A stretch of 43,672 nt of DNA from Acidimicrobiia bacterium (GTDB taxonomy: Bacteria > Actinomycetota > Acidimicrobiia > Acidimicrobiales > CATQHL01): assembly GCA_009835395.1 (NCBI GenBank), contig VXXM01000051.1:1-43672 (forward strand), in the 5' to 3' direction. Below the pieces are notes generated by a model. The model worked only from the letters and a program-made list of their open reading frames with translations. It did not search any database and was not told the DNA's origin. Both the position numbers and the translations under genes were made by a program. Positions 34,109 through 42,647 of this stretch are shown piece after piece (position 1 is the first letter of the stretch; each line of letters starts with the position of its first letter).

Positions 34109-36331
34109 ATGGCGCCGCTGAACCCCGCCCAGTACGACGCGGTCCTGCACGAGGGCGGTCCGCTGCTCGTCAGCGCCGGTGCCGGTTCGGGCAAGACGCG
34201 GGTGCTCACCCACCGGATCGCGCACCTGATCGCGGACCGCGACGTGTCCCCTTTCGCCATCCTGGCCATCACCTTTACCAACAAGGCCGCCGAGGAGATG
34301 CGCTCCCGCGTGGTGGAGCTGGTCGGTCCCGTGGCCCGGCGCATGTGGCTGCGCACCTTCCACTCGGCTTGCGCCCAGATCCTGCGCCGCGAGGCCGAGC
34401 GTCTGGGCTACCCGGCCGGCTTCAGCATCTACGACCAGGCCGACTCGGTCCGCCTGACCCGCTACGTCATGGTCGATCTCGGCCTCGACACCCGGCGCAG
34501 CACGCCGCAGTCGGCACACGGCCGCATCAGCGCTGCCAAAAGCGACCTGCTCAGCCCCGAGTCGTACCTGGATAGTGGGTTGGGCCCGGATCCGATACGG
34601 CGCCGCACCGCCGAGGTTTACGCCGAGTACCAGCGCCGCCTGCAGCGCGCCGGCGCCATGGACTTCGACGACCTTCTGACACTGGTGGTTCGCCTGTTCC
34701 GGGAGCATCCCGACGTGCTGGCCACCTACCAGGACCGCTTTCAGCACGTGCTCGTGGACGAGTACCAGGACACCAACCGGGCGCAGAACGAGATCGTGCT
34801 GATGCTCGGGGCACGCCACCGCAATGTCTTCGTGGTGGGCGACGCCGACCAGTCCATCTACCGCTTCCGCGGCGCCACGATGCGCAACATCCTGGACTTC
34901 GAGAGCGCATTCGCGGACACCACTGTGATCCTTCTGGAGCAGAACTACCGCTCCACGCAGAACGTGCTGGACGCGGCCAACGCCGTGATCGCCAACAACG
35001 CCGACCGCCACCCCAAGAGGCTCTGGAGCGAGGCCGAGCGGGGCGAGGGGATCATCTGGTACCGGGCCGCCGACGAGGACGACGAGGCCCGCTGGGTGGT
35101 GCGGGAGATCCGGCGACTGGCCGCCGACGGCCACGCGCTCAGCGACGTCGCCGTCATGTACCGGATCAATGCCCAGAGCCGGGCGCTGGAGACGGCTCTG
35201 AACGCCGAGGATCTGCCGTACGTGGTGATCGGCGGCACCGCCTTCTACGACCGCCGAGAGGTGCGCGACGCCTTGGCCTACCTGCGGGCCGTCGTGAATC
35301 CTGCCGACGAGGTGAGCCTGAAGCGGGTCCTGAACGTGCCCCGGCGCGGCGTCGGCGACCGTTCGGTCGAACGCCTCGACGAGTGGGCGGCGAGCACCGG
35401 GCTGCCGTTCAGCGAGGCGCTGCGGCGACCCGCCGAGGCGGGAGTGCCGGGCGCGGCGCGGGCGGGGATCGAGAGGTTCACGGTGCTGCTGGACGAGGCC
35501 GCGGGTCGGCTCGCTGAGGGTCCGAAAGGCGTGCTGGATTACCTGCTGACCCGCAGCGGCTACCTGGAGGAGTTGTACGAGGATGCCGAGCAGGGGGATG
35601 TGGAGGCGGAGGGCCGGCTCGAGAACCTGTCGACGCTGCTCGAGGGCGCGTCCGAGCATGAGCAGGTGGGGGAGTTCCTGGAGGAGACCGCCCTGGTCTC
35701 GCCAACGGACGATCTGGACCCAGATGAATCGAAGGTGGTCCTGCTCACCGCCCACGCCGCCAAGGGCTTGGAGTTCCCGGTGGTGTTCCTGACCGGTCTG
35801 GAGGAGGGAATGTTCCCTCGGGAGCAGGCGCGGGACGATCCCGAGGAAATGGCCGAGGAGCGACGCTTGGCCTACGTCGGTATCACCCGGGCCCGGGAGC
35901 GCCTCTATCTGAGCGACGCCGAGCGCCGCACCATGTGGGGGGCCGCGCAGTACAACCGGCCGAGCCGCTTCCTCGAGGAGATCCCCAGCGAGGTGCTGCG
36001 GGAGGTGTCGGGCCGTGCCGACCGCACCTCGACGCGGGCCCGCCTCGACCGGTTGGCCGCCGACTTCGGCACCCGCCGGACGGCCTGGCGGGAGGTGCAG
36101 GTCGACGAGGCGTTACGGGGTGCGGCTGCGGAGCGCGCCGCCTCCCCGGCCGGCGCGGGTCCCGGGGAACTGCCGGTCGGCGCCGACGTGCGCCACCCCG
36201 CCTGGGGTGTCGGCGTGGTCGTGGATGCCTCCGGCTCCGGCGACGATGCCGAGGTGACCGTCCGTTTCGCCGACGCGGGAGAGAAGCGGCTGCTGGTGGC
36301 CTGGGCCCCCCTGGAGCGGATCGGCCCCTAG
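34109..36331 (+). CDS. pcrA: ATP-dependent DNA helicase PcrA/UvrD
   Basis: A 740-aa superfamily 1A 3'-5' helicase for repair and replication. The motifs in order are: VSAGAGSGKTRVLTHRIA (I, ~20), AITFTNKAAEEM (Ia), VDEYQDTN (II, ~217), GDADQSIYRFRGA (III, ~245), EQNYRST (IV, ~279), TAHAAKGLEFPVVFLTGL (V, ~547) and VGITRARERLYLS (VI, ~590). The C-terminal HPAWGVGVVVDASG to WAPLERI is the Tudor-like domain that binds RNA polymerase in known PcrA. ATG 34109 follows GGTAGGG. Its TAG stop and that of the opposite gene share the palindrome CTAG. Confidence 0.95.
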   Translation: MAPLNPAQYDAVLHEGGPLLVSAGAGSGKTRVLTHRIAHLIADRDVSPFAILAITFTNKAAEEMRSRVVELVGPVARRMWLRTFHSACAQILRREAERLGYPAGFSIYDQADSVRLTRYVMVDLGLDTRRSTPQSAHGRISAAKSDLLSPESYLDSGLGPDPIRRRTAEVYAEYQRRLQRAGAMDFDDLLTLVVRLFREHPDVLATYQDRFQHVLVDEYQDTNRAQNEIVLMLGARHRNVFVVGDADQSIYRFRGATMRNILDFESAFADTTVILLEQNYRSTQNVLDAANAVIANNADRHPKRLWSEAERGEGIIWYRAADEDDEARWVVREIRRLAADGHALSDVAVMYRINAQSRALETALNAEDLPYVVIGGTAFYDRREVRDALAYLRAVVNPADEVSLKRVLNVPRRGVGDRSVERLDEWAASTGLPFSEALRRPAEAGVPGAARAGIERFTVLLDEAAGRLAEGPKGVLDYLLTRSGYLEELYEDAEQGDVEAEGRLENLSTLLEGASEHEQVGEFLEETALVSPTDDLDPDESKVVLLTAHAAKGLEFPVVFLTGLEEGMFPREQARDDPEEMAEERRLAYVGITRARERLYLSDAERRTMWGAAQYNRPSRFLEEIPSEVLREVSGRADRTSTRARLDRLAADFGTRRTAWREVQVDEALRGAAAERAASPAGAGPGELPVGADVRHPAWGVGVVVDASGSGDDAEVTVRFADAGEKRLLVAWAPLERIGP

Positions 36332-36801
36332 CCGCCCCCGCCGACCGCGTTCAGGTCGACGATCAGCTTGCCGTCGGTGATGCGCACCTCGTAGCCGGTC
36401 AGACCCTCGCCGTGCGCCTCCACGATCGTCCCGTCGCAGGGGTCCACGAAGACTGCCGCAGGCGCTTGCCACTGCAGCGTGCAGTCTCGCCCCGCTCCCG
36501 GCCGGCGAGCGTCGAAGGCGTACCAGCCGCGTCCCGGGTCGGCCCCGAGGTGCTGTAGCCAGATGTCGCGGTTCCCGCTCGCTGCGTCGGCGTACAGGAT
36601 CGGACCGTCCCGGGCGATCACCTGGCTCATCTCCTCCGGGTCACCCGCCTCGAACGTGTCGTCGCCGAGTCGCACCGTCACGTCGCCGGTGCTGGCCAAA
36701 CGGCTCATCCCCCACACCAGGGCGACCCCCGCGGTGACGCCCACGAGACCCACCACGATGGCCCGCCTCGGGTTCATCGACCGTCTCGGAGCGACCGGCA
36801 T
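36328..36801 (-). CDS. Membrane-anchored Rieske-like protein lacking His ligands
   Basis: A 157-aa protein. Residues ~14-34 form one hydrophobic anchor after a basic N-terminus; the rest should lie outside. The C-terminal half (RDCTLQWQAPAAVFVDPCDG, then GEGLTGYEVRITDGKLIVDL) resembles the end of a Rieske domain: Cys107 and Cys122 sit where the two Cys ligands would be, but the paired His of CxH and CxxH are Leu and Gly. It therefore probably binds no standard Fe-S cluster and may retain only the fold. Start at ATG 36801: CATACT lies seven bases upstream, fitting a leaderless mRNA. An ATG at 36840 would add 13 residues. Moderate confidence in gene, low in function. Confidence 0.6.
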   Translation of the reverse strand: MPVAPRRSMNPRRAIVVGLVGVTAGVALVWGMSRLASTGDVTVRLGDDTFEAGDPEEMSQVIARDGPILYADAASGNRDIWLQHLGADPGRGWYAFDARRPGAGRDCTLQWQAPAAVFVDPCDGTIVEAHGEGLTGYEVRITDGKLIVDLNAVGGGG

Positions 36802-36846
36802 GCCGACAAGTATGGAGCCTGCCGGCGCGCTCCGTGACACGGGCGG

Positions 36847-39555
36847 CTACTCGTAGCCGATGGCCTCCAGCACCTTCAGGCGGCCCGCCCAGATCGCCGG
36901 CAGGATGCCGCTGGCAAGTCCGGCCAGCGCGGCGATGACGAGATAGACGACGATCTGACCGCCGGGGATGGACAGCGTGCTCACAACCGAGTCCGGGATG
37001 ATGTCGGCGGCCAGCACACCGAAGGCCACGCCGAGGACCACGCCCAGAATCCCGCCGAAGGTGGCCACGACGAGGCCCTCCCAGCAGACCATGCGGCGCA
37101 TCTGGCCCCGCGTCATACCCACCGCCCGCAGCAACCCCAACTCCCGGGTGCGCTCCACGACCGACAGAGCCAAGGTCGCCACGATGCCCAGCACGGCGAT
37201 GACCAACGAGAGCCCCAGGAACACGTTCACCACGATCAGCGCCTGATCGATGTTGTCGGCGGCGGCGTCGCGGAACTCGGCGCGTGAGCGGACGTTCACC
37301 TGCGGGTAGTCGGCCGCAGACTCGGAGATGGCTGCCCGCGCCGCCTCCTCGCTCACCCCGCCGGCGTTCAGGACTGACACGAATTGGTCCACGTTTGTGT
37401 CGAAGTAGGCGTGCCACGTGTCCGGCGACACGACCCACGGGCCGACGACGGCGTCGTCGGAGTAGATGCCCGCCACGCTCCAGGCGGCCCGCTCACCGCC
37501 GAGGACCTCGACCTCGAGGCTGTCTCCGACGGAGAGCCCGTATTCCTCCGCCTGATCCACGTGGGCGAGTATCTCGCCGAAGGACGGATCGTTCACCTCT
37601 CCGGCGACAGTGTCCACGTCCACGTGGGCGTCGAGCTCGGGGGTGTTGATCGACATCAGCCCGTGCACGGTGCCGTCGGGGGTGCGGAAGGCGGCGCTCA
37701 GCCAGCGGTAGGTCGCCACCGAGCGGACCTCCGGTAGCGCCTCGAGATCCTCGCCGAGGCGGGGGCTGAACCCGCTGAACTGGTCGGTGCAGTCGCCGAT
37801 GCAAACGAACCAGTCGGCGTTCACCTGCTCGTCGAGCACCCTGGTGAGGCTCGTCTTCAATGAGTCGGCCACGACGCTCACGGTGACCACGAGCGCCAGC
37901 CCGATCATCAGGGCGGCCGCGGTGGAGGACGTGCGGCGCGGGCTACGGGCCGCGTTCTGGCGCGCCAGATGTCCGGGCATGCCGTCGAGGCGGGCCAACG
38001 GTGCGCCCAGGGCGCGGGCCATCGGCCGTGCAAACAGCGGGCTGGTCATGTTGACGCCCACGAACACCGTCAGCACGCCGATCGACAGGGCCACCAGCAG
38101 ATGCGTCGTGTCGAGGTCGGCGAACACCGTCGTGAGGAGCAGCGCCAGCCCGACGGCGGCCACCGCCAGCCTCCCGGCCCACCAGACGATCCGCTTGCCC
38201 CCCCAGTTGGCGAGGATCGCGGACAGCAGCGCCAGCGGGATGAGCGCCGGCCAATCGGGGGCCGCGAGGCCCAGAACCAGCAGCACCACGCCTGCGACCA
38301 GGGCGAGGCCGCCCACGACGGGCCGCCGGGCGACGACCGGGGTGGAGAGCCGGGCGTCCTCCCGCAGAGCCTCGACGGGCGTGATCCGGCGGGCCTTCAG
38401 CGCAGGCGACAGCGCGGCCAGCATGGTGATGCCCACACCGACGGCGACGGCCACACCCACGGTGCGCCCCGTCACTAGCAGCGGGTCGATGGGCAACTCG
38501 CCGCCGAGGGCTCCGAAGATGGCCTTGAGCGCTGCCGATATGCCGATGCCGCCGGCCAGGCCGAGCGCCGTTGCGATGACGCCGACGGTGGCCGCCTCGC
38601 CGAGCACCGACCGCCGAATCTGGACTCCTGTGGCGCCGACGACGCGCAGCAGGCCCAACTCTCGGATGCGCTGGCCGATGACGATGGAGAACACGTTGTT
38701 CACCAGGAACGCCGACACCACGAGTGTGATGACGGCGAACGCCAGCAGGATGTTCTGGAAGATCGTGATGAACGCGCCGAATTCGGCACTCTGCTCCTCG
38801 GCCACCTCCTCGACGGTCAGCACCTCGACTCCCGGCGGCAACACACCCTTGAGCTCGGCGGCGACGGCGGCGATGTCGGCCTCCCGGTCGACGTCCACGA
38901 GGATCTCGTCCCAGCCACCGCCGCCGTTCAGCAGCTCGGTGGCGGTGGCCAGGTCGAAGACGGAGAATTGCACGCCCTGCGATTGGTCCTCGTCCGGGTC
39001 GGCCCAGTTGACCGTACCCACCAGCTCGAAGGCGCGCGTGCCCTCGGGCAGGCTGACGCGGTACGTCTCGCCGATGACGAGGTCGGCGAACTCGGCGGTT
39101 CCGGAGTTGGTGGCGAACTCGTCGGGCCCGGCCGGCGGCCGGCCCTCGGCCAGGAACAGTTCGGTCAGGTTCTCCTCGTCGGACCAACTCACCCCGAGCT
39201 GGGGCGGACCGACGGATTGCAGCGGCTCGCCGTCCGGATCGATGATGACCACGTTCCAGGCGGCGGCCCCGCCGGTGACCGCCGCGACCCCGTCGATCCC
39301 GGCGATCCCCTCGGCCAGTGCGGGGTCCACCTCGGGCGCGTTCAGCCGATCGCCGAACTCGAGCTCGCTGCGAACCCTGAGGTCGATCGATCCGGCGATG
39401 TCGTCGGCGATGTCGTCGAACGTGGCGCGCAGGCTGTCGGTGACGATGAAGACACCCACCACGAAGGAGACGCCCAGCACCACGCTCAACGCCGTCCCCA
39501 GGAAGAGGAACTTCCTGTTGGCGATGTTCTTGAGGGTGAGCCGCAGCAGGAACAT
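36847..39555 (-). CDS. ABC transporter permease, fused double FtsX/MacB type
   Basis: A 902-aa permease. It begins LRLTLKNIANRKFLFLGTAL with a first membrane helix (~17-40), then a large extracytoplasmic MacB-like domain, a first FtsX unit (helices around AFAVITLVVSAFLVNNVFSI, ATVGVIATALGLAGGIG and VAVAVGVGITMLAALSPALK), extra helices, a second extracytoplasmic domain, and a C-terminal FtsX unit (VIAVLGIVATLALSVVERTR, GGILGVVLGVAFGVLAADII, VIAALAGLASGILPAIWAGR). Such fused permeases act with a LolD/MacB-type ATPase in lipoprotein, peptide or antibiotic export. The partner gene lies directly upstream. Substrate unknown. Confidence 0.9.
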   Translation of the reverse strand: MFLLRLTLKNIANRKFLFLGTALSVVLGVSFVVGVFIVTDSLRATFDDIADDIAGSIDLRVRSELEFGDRLNAPEVDPALAEGIAGIDGVAAVTGGAAAWNVVIIDPDGEPLQSVGPPQLGVSWSDEENLTELFLAEGRPPAGPDEFATNSGTAEFADLVIGETYRVSLPEGTRAFELVGTVNWADPDEDQSQGVQFSVFDLATATELLNGGGGWDEILVDVDREADIAAVAAELKGVLPPGVEVLTVEEVAEEQSAEFGAFITIFQNILLAFAVITLVVSAFLVNNVFSIVIGQRIRELGLLRVVGATGVQIRRSVLGEAATVGVIATALGLAGGIGISAALKAIFGALGGELPIDPLLVTGRTVGVAVAVGVGITMLAALSPALKARRITPVEALREDARLSTPVVARRPVVGGLALVAGVVLLVLGLAAPDWPALIPLALLSAILANWGGKRIVWWAGRLAVAAVGLALLLTTVFADLDTTHLLVALSIGVLTVFVGVNMTSPLFARPMARALGAPLARLDGMPGHLARQNAARSPRRTSSTAAALMIGLALVVTVSVVADSLKTSLTRVLDEQVNADWFVCIGDCTDQFSGFSPRLGEDLEALPEVRSVATYRWLSAAFRTPDGTVHGLMSINTPELDAHVDVDTVAGEVNDPSFGEILAHVDQAEEYGLSVGDSLEVEVLGGERAAWSVAGIYSDDAVVGPWVVSPDTWHAYFDTNVDQFVSVLNAGGVSEEAARAAISESAADYPQVNVRSRAEFRDAAADNIDQALIVVNVFLGLSLVIAVLGIVATLALSVVERTRELGLLRAVGMTRGQMRRMVCWEGLVVATFGGILGVVLGVAFGVLAADIIPDSVVSTLSIPGGQIVVYLVIAALAGLASGILPAIWAGRLKVLEAIGYE

Positions 39556-39616
39556 GGTGGCGGCTCAGCCTCCCGAGCGTTGTGCGAAGACGGTTCGGTA
39601 GACCCGGCCGGTGGTC

Positions 39617-40375
39617 TCAGGCACCGATGGCCCTCACCTTGTCGAGCACGCCGTCGACGGTCGGGTCTCGCATCTCGTCGACGACCCGACCGTCGTTGAG
39701 GAACACGATCCGGTCGCTGTAGCTGGCGGCCCCGGCGTCGTGGGTCACCATCACGATCGTCTGCTGGAGTTGGTCGGATGCCCGTTGCAGGAACTCCAGG
39801 ACCTCGGCCCCGGTGCGGGAGTCCAGATTTCCGGTGGGCTCGTCGGCGAAGATGATGCGCGGCCGGCTCACGAGTGCCCGCGCCACGGCCACCCGCTGCT
39901 GCTGCCCCCCCGACAGTTCGTTGGGCCGGTGCGTGAGACGGTCGGCCAGGCCTACCGCATCAACGACCTCGGTGAGCCAGGCGCTGTCGGGATCCTCCCC
40001 GGCCAGCGCGATGGGCAGCGTCATGTTCTCCAGCGCGGTGAGGGTGGGCAGCAGGTTGTAGGCCTGGAAGATGAAGCCGACCTGCCGGCGGCGCAAGAGC
40101 GTCAGATCCCGTTCGCTGAGGGTGCCGAGTTCGGTGTCACCGATGAAGATCTGCCCGTCGGTGAGCGCGTCCAAGCCGGCCATGCAGTGCATCAGTGTCG
40201 ACTTGCCCGACCCCGACGGACCCATGATGGTCGTCAGCTTCCCGGCCTCGAAGGTCACGTCGACGCCGTCGAGGGCGCGAACCTCGGTCTCGCCGCTGCC
40301 GTAGATCTTCACGGCCCCCACGGCACGCGCCGCCGCTGCGGTGCCCACCACCGGGTCTTGCCCGTTTCCTGCCAC
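39617..40375 (-). CDS. ABC transporter ATP-binding protein (LolD/MacB type)
   Basis: A 252-aa ATPase. Walker A is GPSGSGKSTLMHCMAGLD, the signature is LSGGQQQRVAVARAL, Walker B is IIFADEPTGNLDS, and the switch His is in VTHDAGAA. The motif FIFQAYNLLPTLTALENM is characteristic of the MacB/LolD/FtsE group, matching the FtsX-type permease downstream. GTG 40375 is chosen because GGAGGG lies six bases before it; the longer frame from 40441 adds a Pro/Ser-rich leader without homology. A 61-nt gap separates it from the permease. The pair is preceded by an AT-rich island. Confidence 0.92.
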   Translation of the reverse strand: MAGNGQDPVVGTAAAARAVGAVKIYGSGETEVRALDGVDVTFEAGKLTTIMGPSGSGKSTLMHCMAGLDALTDGQIFIGDTELGTLSERDLTLLRRRQVGFIFQAYNLLPTLTALENMTLPIALAGEDPDSAWLTEVVDAVGLADRLTHRPNELSGGQQQRVAVARALVSRPRIIFADEPTGNLDSRTGAEVLEFLQRASDQLQQTIVMVTHDAGAASYSDRIVFLNDGRVVDEMRDPTVDGVLDKVRAIGA

Positions 40376-40445
40376 CGTTGGCCCTCCACGTCTGGATGCT
40401 GCGGACGGGGGCGAGCCTACCGGCGGGGTCACGGACCCCACGCCG

Positions 40446-40516
40446 CTCTTACGAAGAAATTACCTTCGTTCAGAAGATTGATATATCGATCTATTTCAAC
40501 TTATTCTGAATGGGAA
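40446..40516. promoter_or_regulatory. AT-rich island with nested inverted repeats
   Basis: About 70 bases with far lower GC than the surroundings lie 70 nt upstream of the exporter ATPase. They contain ACGAAG/CTTCGT (40451-40456 and 40464-40469), TTCAGAA/TTCTGAA (40469-40475 and 40504-40510), and inside the latter a near-perfect 16-bp palindrome centred on GATATATC (40476-40491). TTGAAA reads on the minus strand at 40499-40494. The arrangement looks like a regulated promoter with operators, or a binding site for an AT-preferring nucleoid protein such as Lsr2. No standard -35/-10 pair could be fixed. Confidence 0.5.
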
Positions 40517-40525
40517 TACAGGGCT

Positions 40526-40541
40526 CGCCGACGTGTCGGCG
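40526..40541. promoter_or_regulatory. Short palindrome CGCCGAC-GT-GTCGGCG
   Basis: A 16-bp inverted repeat with perfect seven-base arms and a two-base centre, between the AT-rich island and the peroxiredoxin hairpin. The centre is too small for a good RNA loop, so a DNA-level protein-binding site is more likely. No family of regulator is recognised. Confidence 0.3.
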
Positions 40542-40552
40542 TACCCTGGCGC

Positions 40553-40585
40553 GCGACGCCCCCGGGCGCGACCCGGGGGCGTCGC
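40553..40585 (-). terminator. Strong hairpin terminator after the peroxiredoxin gene
   Basis: A 14-bp perfect GC stem (40553-40566 with 40572-40585) on a five-base loop lies 24 nt beyond the peroxiredoxin stop on the minus strand. No U-run follows, as is common for actinobacterial hairpins, so termination strength is uncertain. It should largely separate peroxiredoxin transcription from the ABC exporter downstream. Confidence 0.6.
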
Positions 40586-40608
40586 GGTTGGAGCGAGAAG
40601 TGGCGGGC

Positions 40609-41244
40609 TCAGCCCGTGGGCTGGGCAACCACCCGCAGGTAGGGCTTCTGCTCGTCCCAGCCGCCGGGGAAGCGCTCGGCGGCTTCGGAGTTGCTGAGCG
40701 CCGGCACGATGATCACGTCCTCACCGTGCTTCCAGTTCACCGGCGTGGCCACCTTGTGGTGGGCGGTCAACTGCAGCGAGTCGATGACCCGCAGCACCTC
40801 GTCGAAGTTGCGTCCCGTGCTGGCCGGGTAGGTGATCATCAGCTTGACGAGGTTGTCGGGGCCGATGACGAAGACCGAGCGGACCGTCATGGTGTCGCTG
40901 GCGTTGGGGTGGATCATGCCGTAGAGGTTCGCCACCGTGGCGTCGGGGTCGCCGATCATCGGGAAGTTGGGCGAGATGCCCTGGGTGTCGAGGATGTCCT
41001 GCGACCACACCCGGTGATCCTCCACCGAGTCGCAGGAGAGTCCGATGACCTTCACGTTGCGCGCCGCGAACTCGCTCTGCAGCTTGGCCGTGTAGCCCAA
41101 CTCGGTGGTGCACACCGGCGTGAAGTCCTTCGGATGCGAGAACAGCACCGCCCAGCTGCCGTCCTTCCACTCGTGGAAGTTGATGGTGCCCTCGGTGGTG
41201 TCTGCCGTAAAGTCGGGGGCAACGTCCCCCAGTTGCACAGTCAT
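40609..41244 (-). CDS. 1-Cys peroxiredoxin (Prx6 subfamily)
   Basis: A 211-aa thiol peroxidase reducing hydrogen and organic peroxides. The peroxidatic Cys45 is in FTPVCTTELGY, and GLSCDSVEDHRVW, FPMIGDPDATVANLYGM and TYPASTGRNFDEVLRVIDSL place it in the Prx6 branch, whose long C-terminal domain is present (ATPVNWKHGEDVIIVP). No resolving Cys at the two-Cys position; the second Cys is in the GLSCDS segment. ATG 41244 follows GGGAGGA. It diverges from the GDSL lipoprotein gene with only 55 nt between the chosen starts. Confidence 0.94.
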   Translation of the reverse strand: MTVQLGDVAPDFTADTTEGTINFHEWKDGSWAVLFSHPKDFTPVCTTELGYTAKLQSEFAARNVKVIGLSCDSVEDHRVWSQDILDTQGISPNFPMIGDPDATVANLYGMIHPNASDTMTVRSVFVIGPDNLVKLMITYPASTGRNFDEVLRVIDSLQLTAHHKVATPVNWKHGEDVIIVPALSNSEAAERFPGGWDEQKPYLRVVAQPTG

Positions 41245-41299
41245 GCCGCTGTGTCCTCCCTTGATCGGTGGTCGTGTGACCGGTAATTCCAGACCGATT

Positions 41300-42631
41300 T
41301 TGTCGGCAATCACCCTAGCGCGGGCCGGCAGGAACACAAACGGGCGCCGAACCCGCTCAGCGCGAGGCCGCCTGGTGCTGCCGGTGGCCGTTGCTCTGGC
41401 GGTGATCTCGGTCGCGGCCACCGGATGTCCCGACGATGGCGGCACAGGGTTGGGAGACGTCGTGGGGCCCACCGCGCCCCCGACGACCACCCAGCCTCCG
41501 AACCGGCCACCGGTCATCACCGTCGACAGTTTCGTGTGGCAGGTGGGCGACCGGCTGGCTGCCCGCTTGGTGGTGGGTGATCCGGACGGGACGGTGACGG
41601 GGATCGAATGGAACCGGCCCCCGCCGGGTTTCACCTCGCCCGGCGGCGCCGACCCGTCGTTCTCGTGGACCCCTCCGGTCGCGGGGACCTGGTTGGCCCG
41701 GGTAACCGCGACCGACGATGCGGGGGCGAGTTCCGAAGCCGAGATCAGATTCGTGAGCCGGTACGCGCACCGCCAGTACATCCTGATGGGGTTGGGCGAT
41801 TCGGTGGCGGCCGGGTTCGGTCTCGACCTGACCGACGCCCTGCTGGGTGATCCCTGTTGGCGGGCGCCCGGCGCTGGGTATCCGGGGCGCGTCATGGAAC
41901 ACCTCGTTGCCGCTGGTGACGTCCCTCGCGACGAGGCGCGCGTCGTCCTGGCCGCCTGCGCCGGAACCTCCACCAGCGATGTCTGGGAGGCGCCGACCTG
42001 GTCGCCGCACGGGGTACGCCAGGGTGTCGGCGAGCCCGGCTGGAGCCAGCTGGATTGGGCGGTCCGCCTCAACCCGGGCTACGTCACCCTCACGGTCGGG
42101 GCGAACGACGTGGGTGTGGTGGATCTGTCGATTCTCGCCGGCGGAGAGTTGGACCGGGCCGAACTGGATCGCCGGCTGGAGGCGGTGGCGGGCGGTGTGG
42201 GATTCCTGCTGGACGAGCTTGTCGACCGGACCGACGCCCGCATCGCGCTCACCAACTACTACAACCCCACGGCGGTGAACCCGACTGGGCTGCCGGGCTG
42301 CCGCGGTGCCTGCTTCGTGGAGTTGGGTGAAGTCGTGCACGATTCGTTGAACCGGACCCTGGCACGGGCGGCGGCGCGCCACGGCTCGCGGGTGCAATTC
42401 GTGGACATCGCTCCGCTGTTCGAGGGTCACGAGGCGGGCGACGCGCTCGGCCCCGACTGGCTGCGCGATCCGATCGAGACCTTTCTCGGCGTGCAGGTGC
42501 GGGCCTACTGCTCCGAGGGCGATCCCTCCGGATCGTGGGTCAGTTCATTCGACTGCATCCATCCCACCGGCGACGGCATGGCCGCCATCGCCGAGGCGGT
42601 GGCGGCCGCGCTGATGGCTCCGCAGTCTTGA
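41300..42631 (+). CDS. GDSL/SGNH hydrolase lipoprotein with Ig-like domain
   Basis: A 443-aa exported protein. A twin-Arg/basic n-region and hydrophobic core (LVLPVAVALAVISVAATGC) end at Cys43, a lipobox-like site. A Thr/Pro linker leads to a cadherin/PKD-like beta domain (~71-152). The SGNH esterase domain follows: GLGDSVAAGFG with nucleophile Ser168, TVGAND (~267) for block III and FDCIHPTGDG (~418) carrying the catalytic Asp-His pair. Likely a cell-surface esterase; substrate unknown. The start is uncertain: TTG 41300, GTG 41276 and GTG 41375 are all in frame and none has a good ribosome-binding site. Confidence 0.85.
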   Translation: MSAITLARAGRNTNGRRTRSARGRLVLPVAVALAVISVAATGCPDDGGTGLGDVVGPTAPPTTTQPPNRPPVITVDSFVWQVGDRLAARLVVGDPDGTVTGIEWNRPPPGFTSPGGADPSFSWTPPVAGTWLARVTATDDAGASSEAEIRFVSRYAHRQYILMGLGDSVAAGFGLDLTDALLGDPCWRAPGAGYPGRVMEHLVAAGDVPRDEARVVLAACAGTSTSDVWEAPTWSPHGVRQGVGEPGWSQLDWAVRLNPGYVTLTVGANDVGVVDLSILAGGELDRAELDRRLEAVAGGVGFLLDELVDRTDARIALTNYYNPTAVNPTGLPGCRGACFVELGEVVHDSLNRTLARAAARHGSRVQFVDIAPLFEGHEAGDALGPDWLRDPIETFLGVQVRAYCSEGDPSGSWVSSFDCIHPTGDGMAAIAEAVAAALMAPQS

Positions 42632-42647
42632 GGAGCCGGAACGCGCT

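Noticed and set aside
40376-41299. A redox or defence island around the peroxiredoxin and ABC exporter
   Set aside because: Genes are common housekeeping types separated by a strong hairpin; no nuclease, toxin, integrase or att site is seen.
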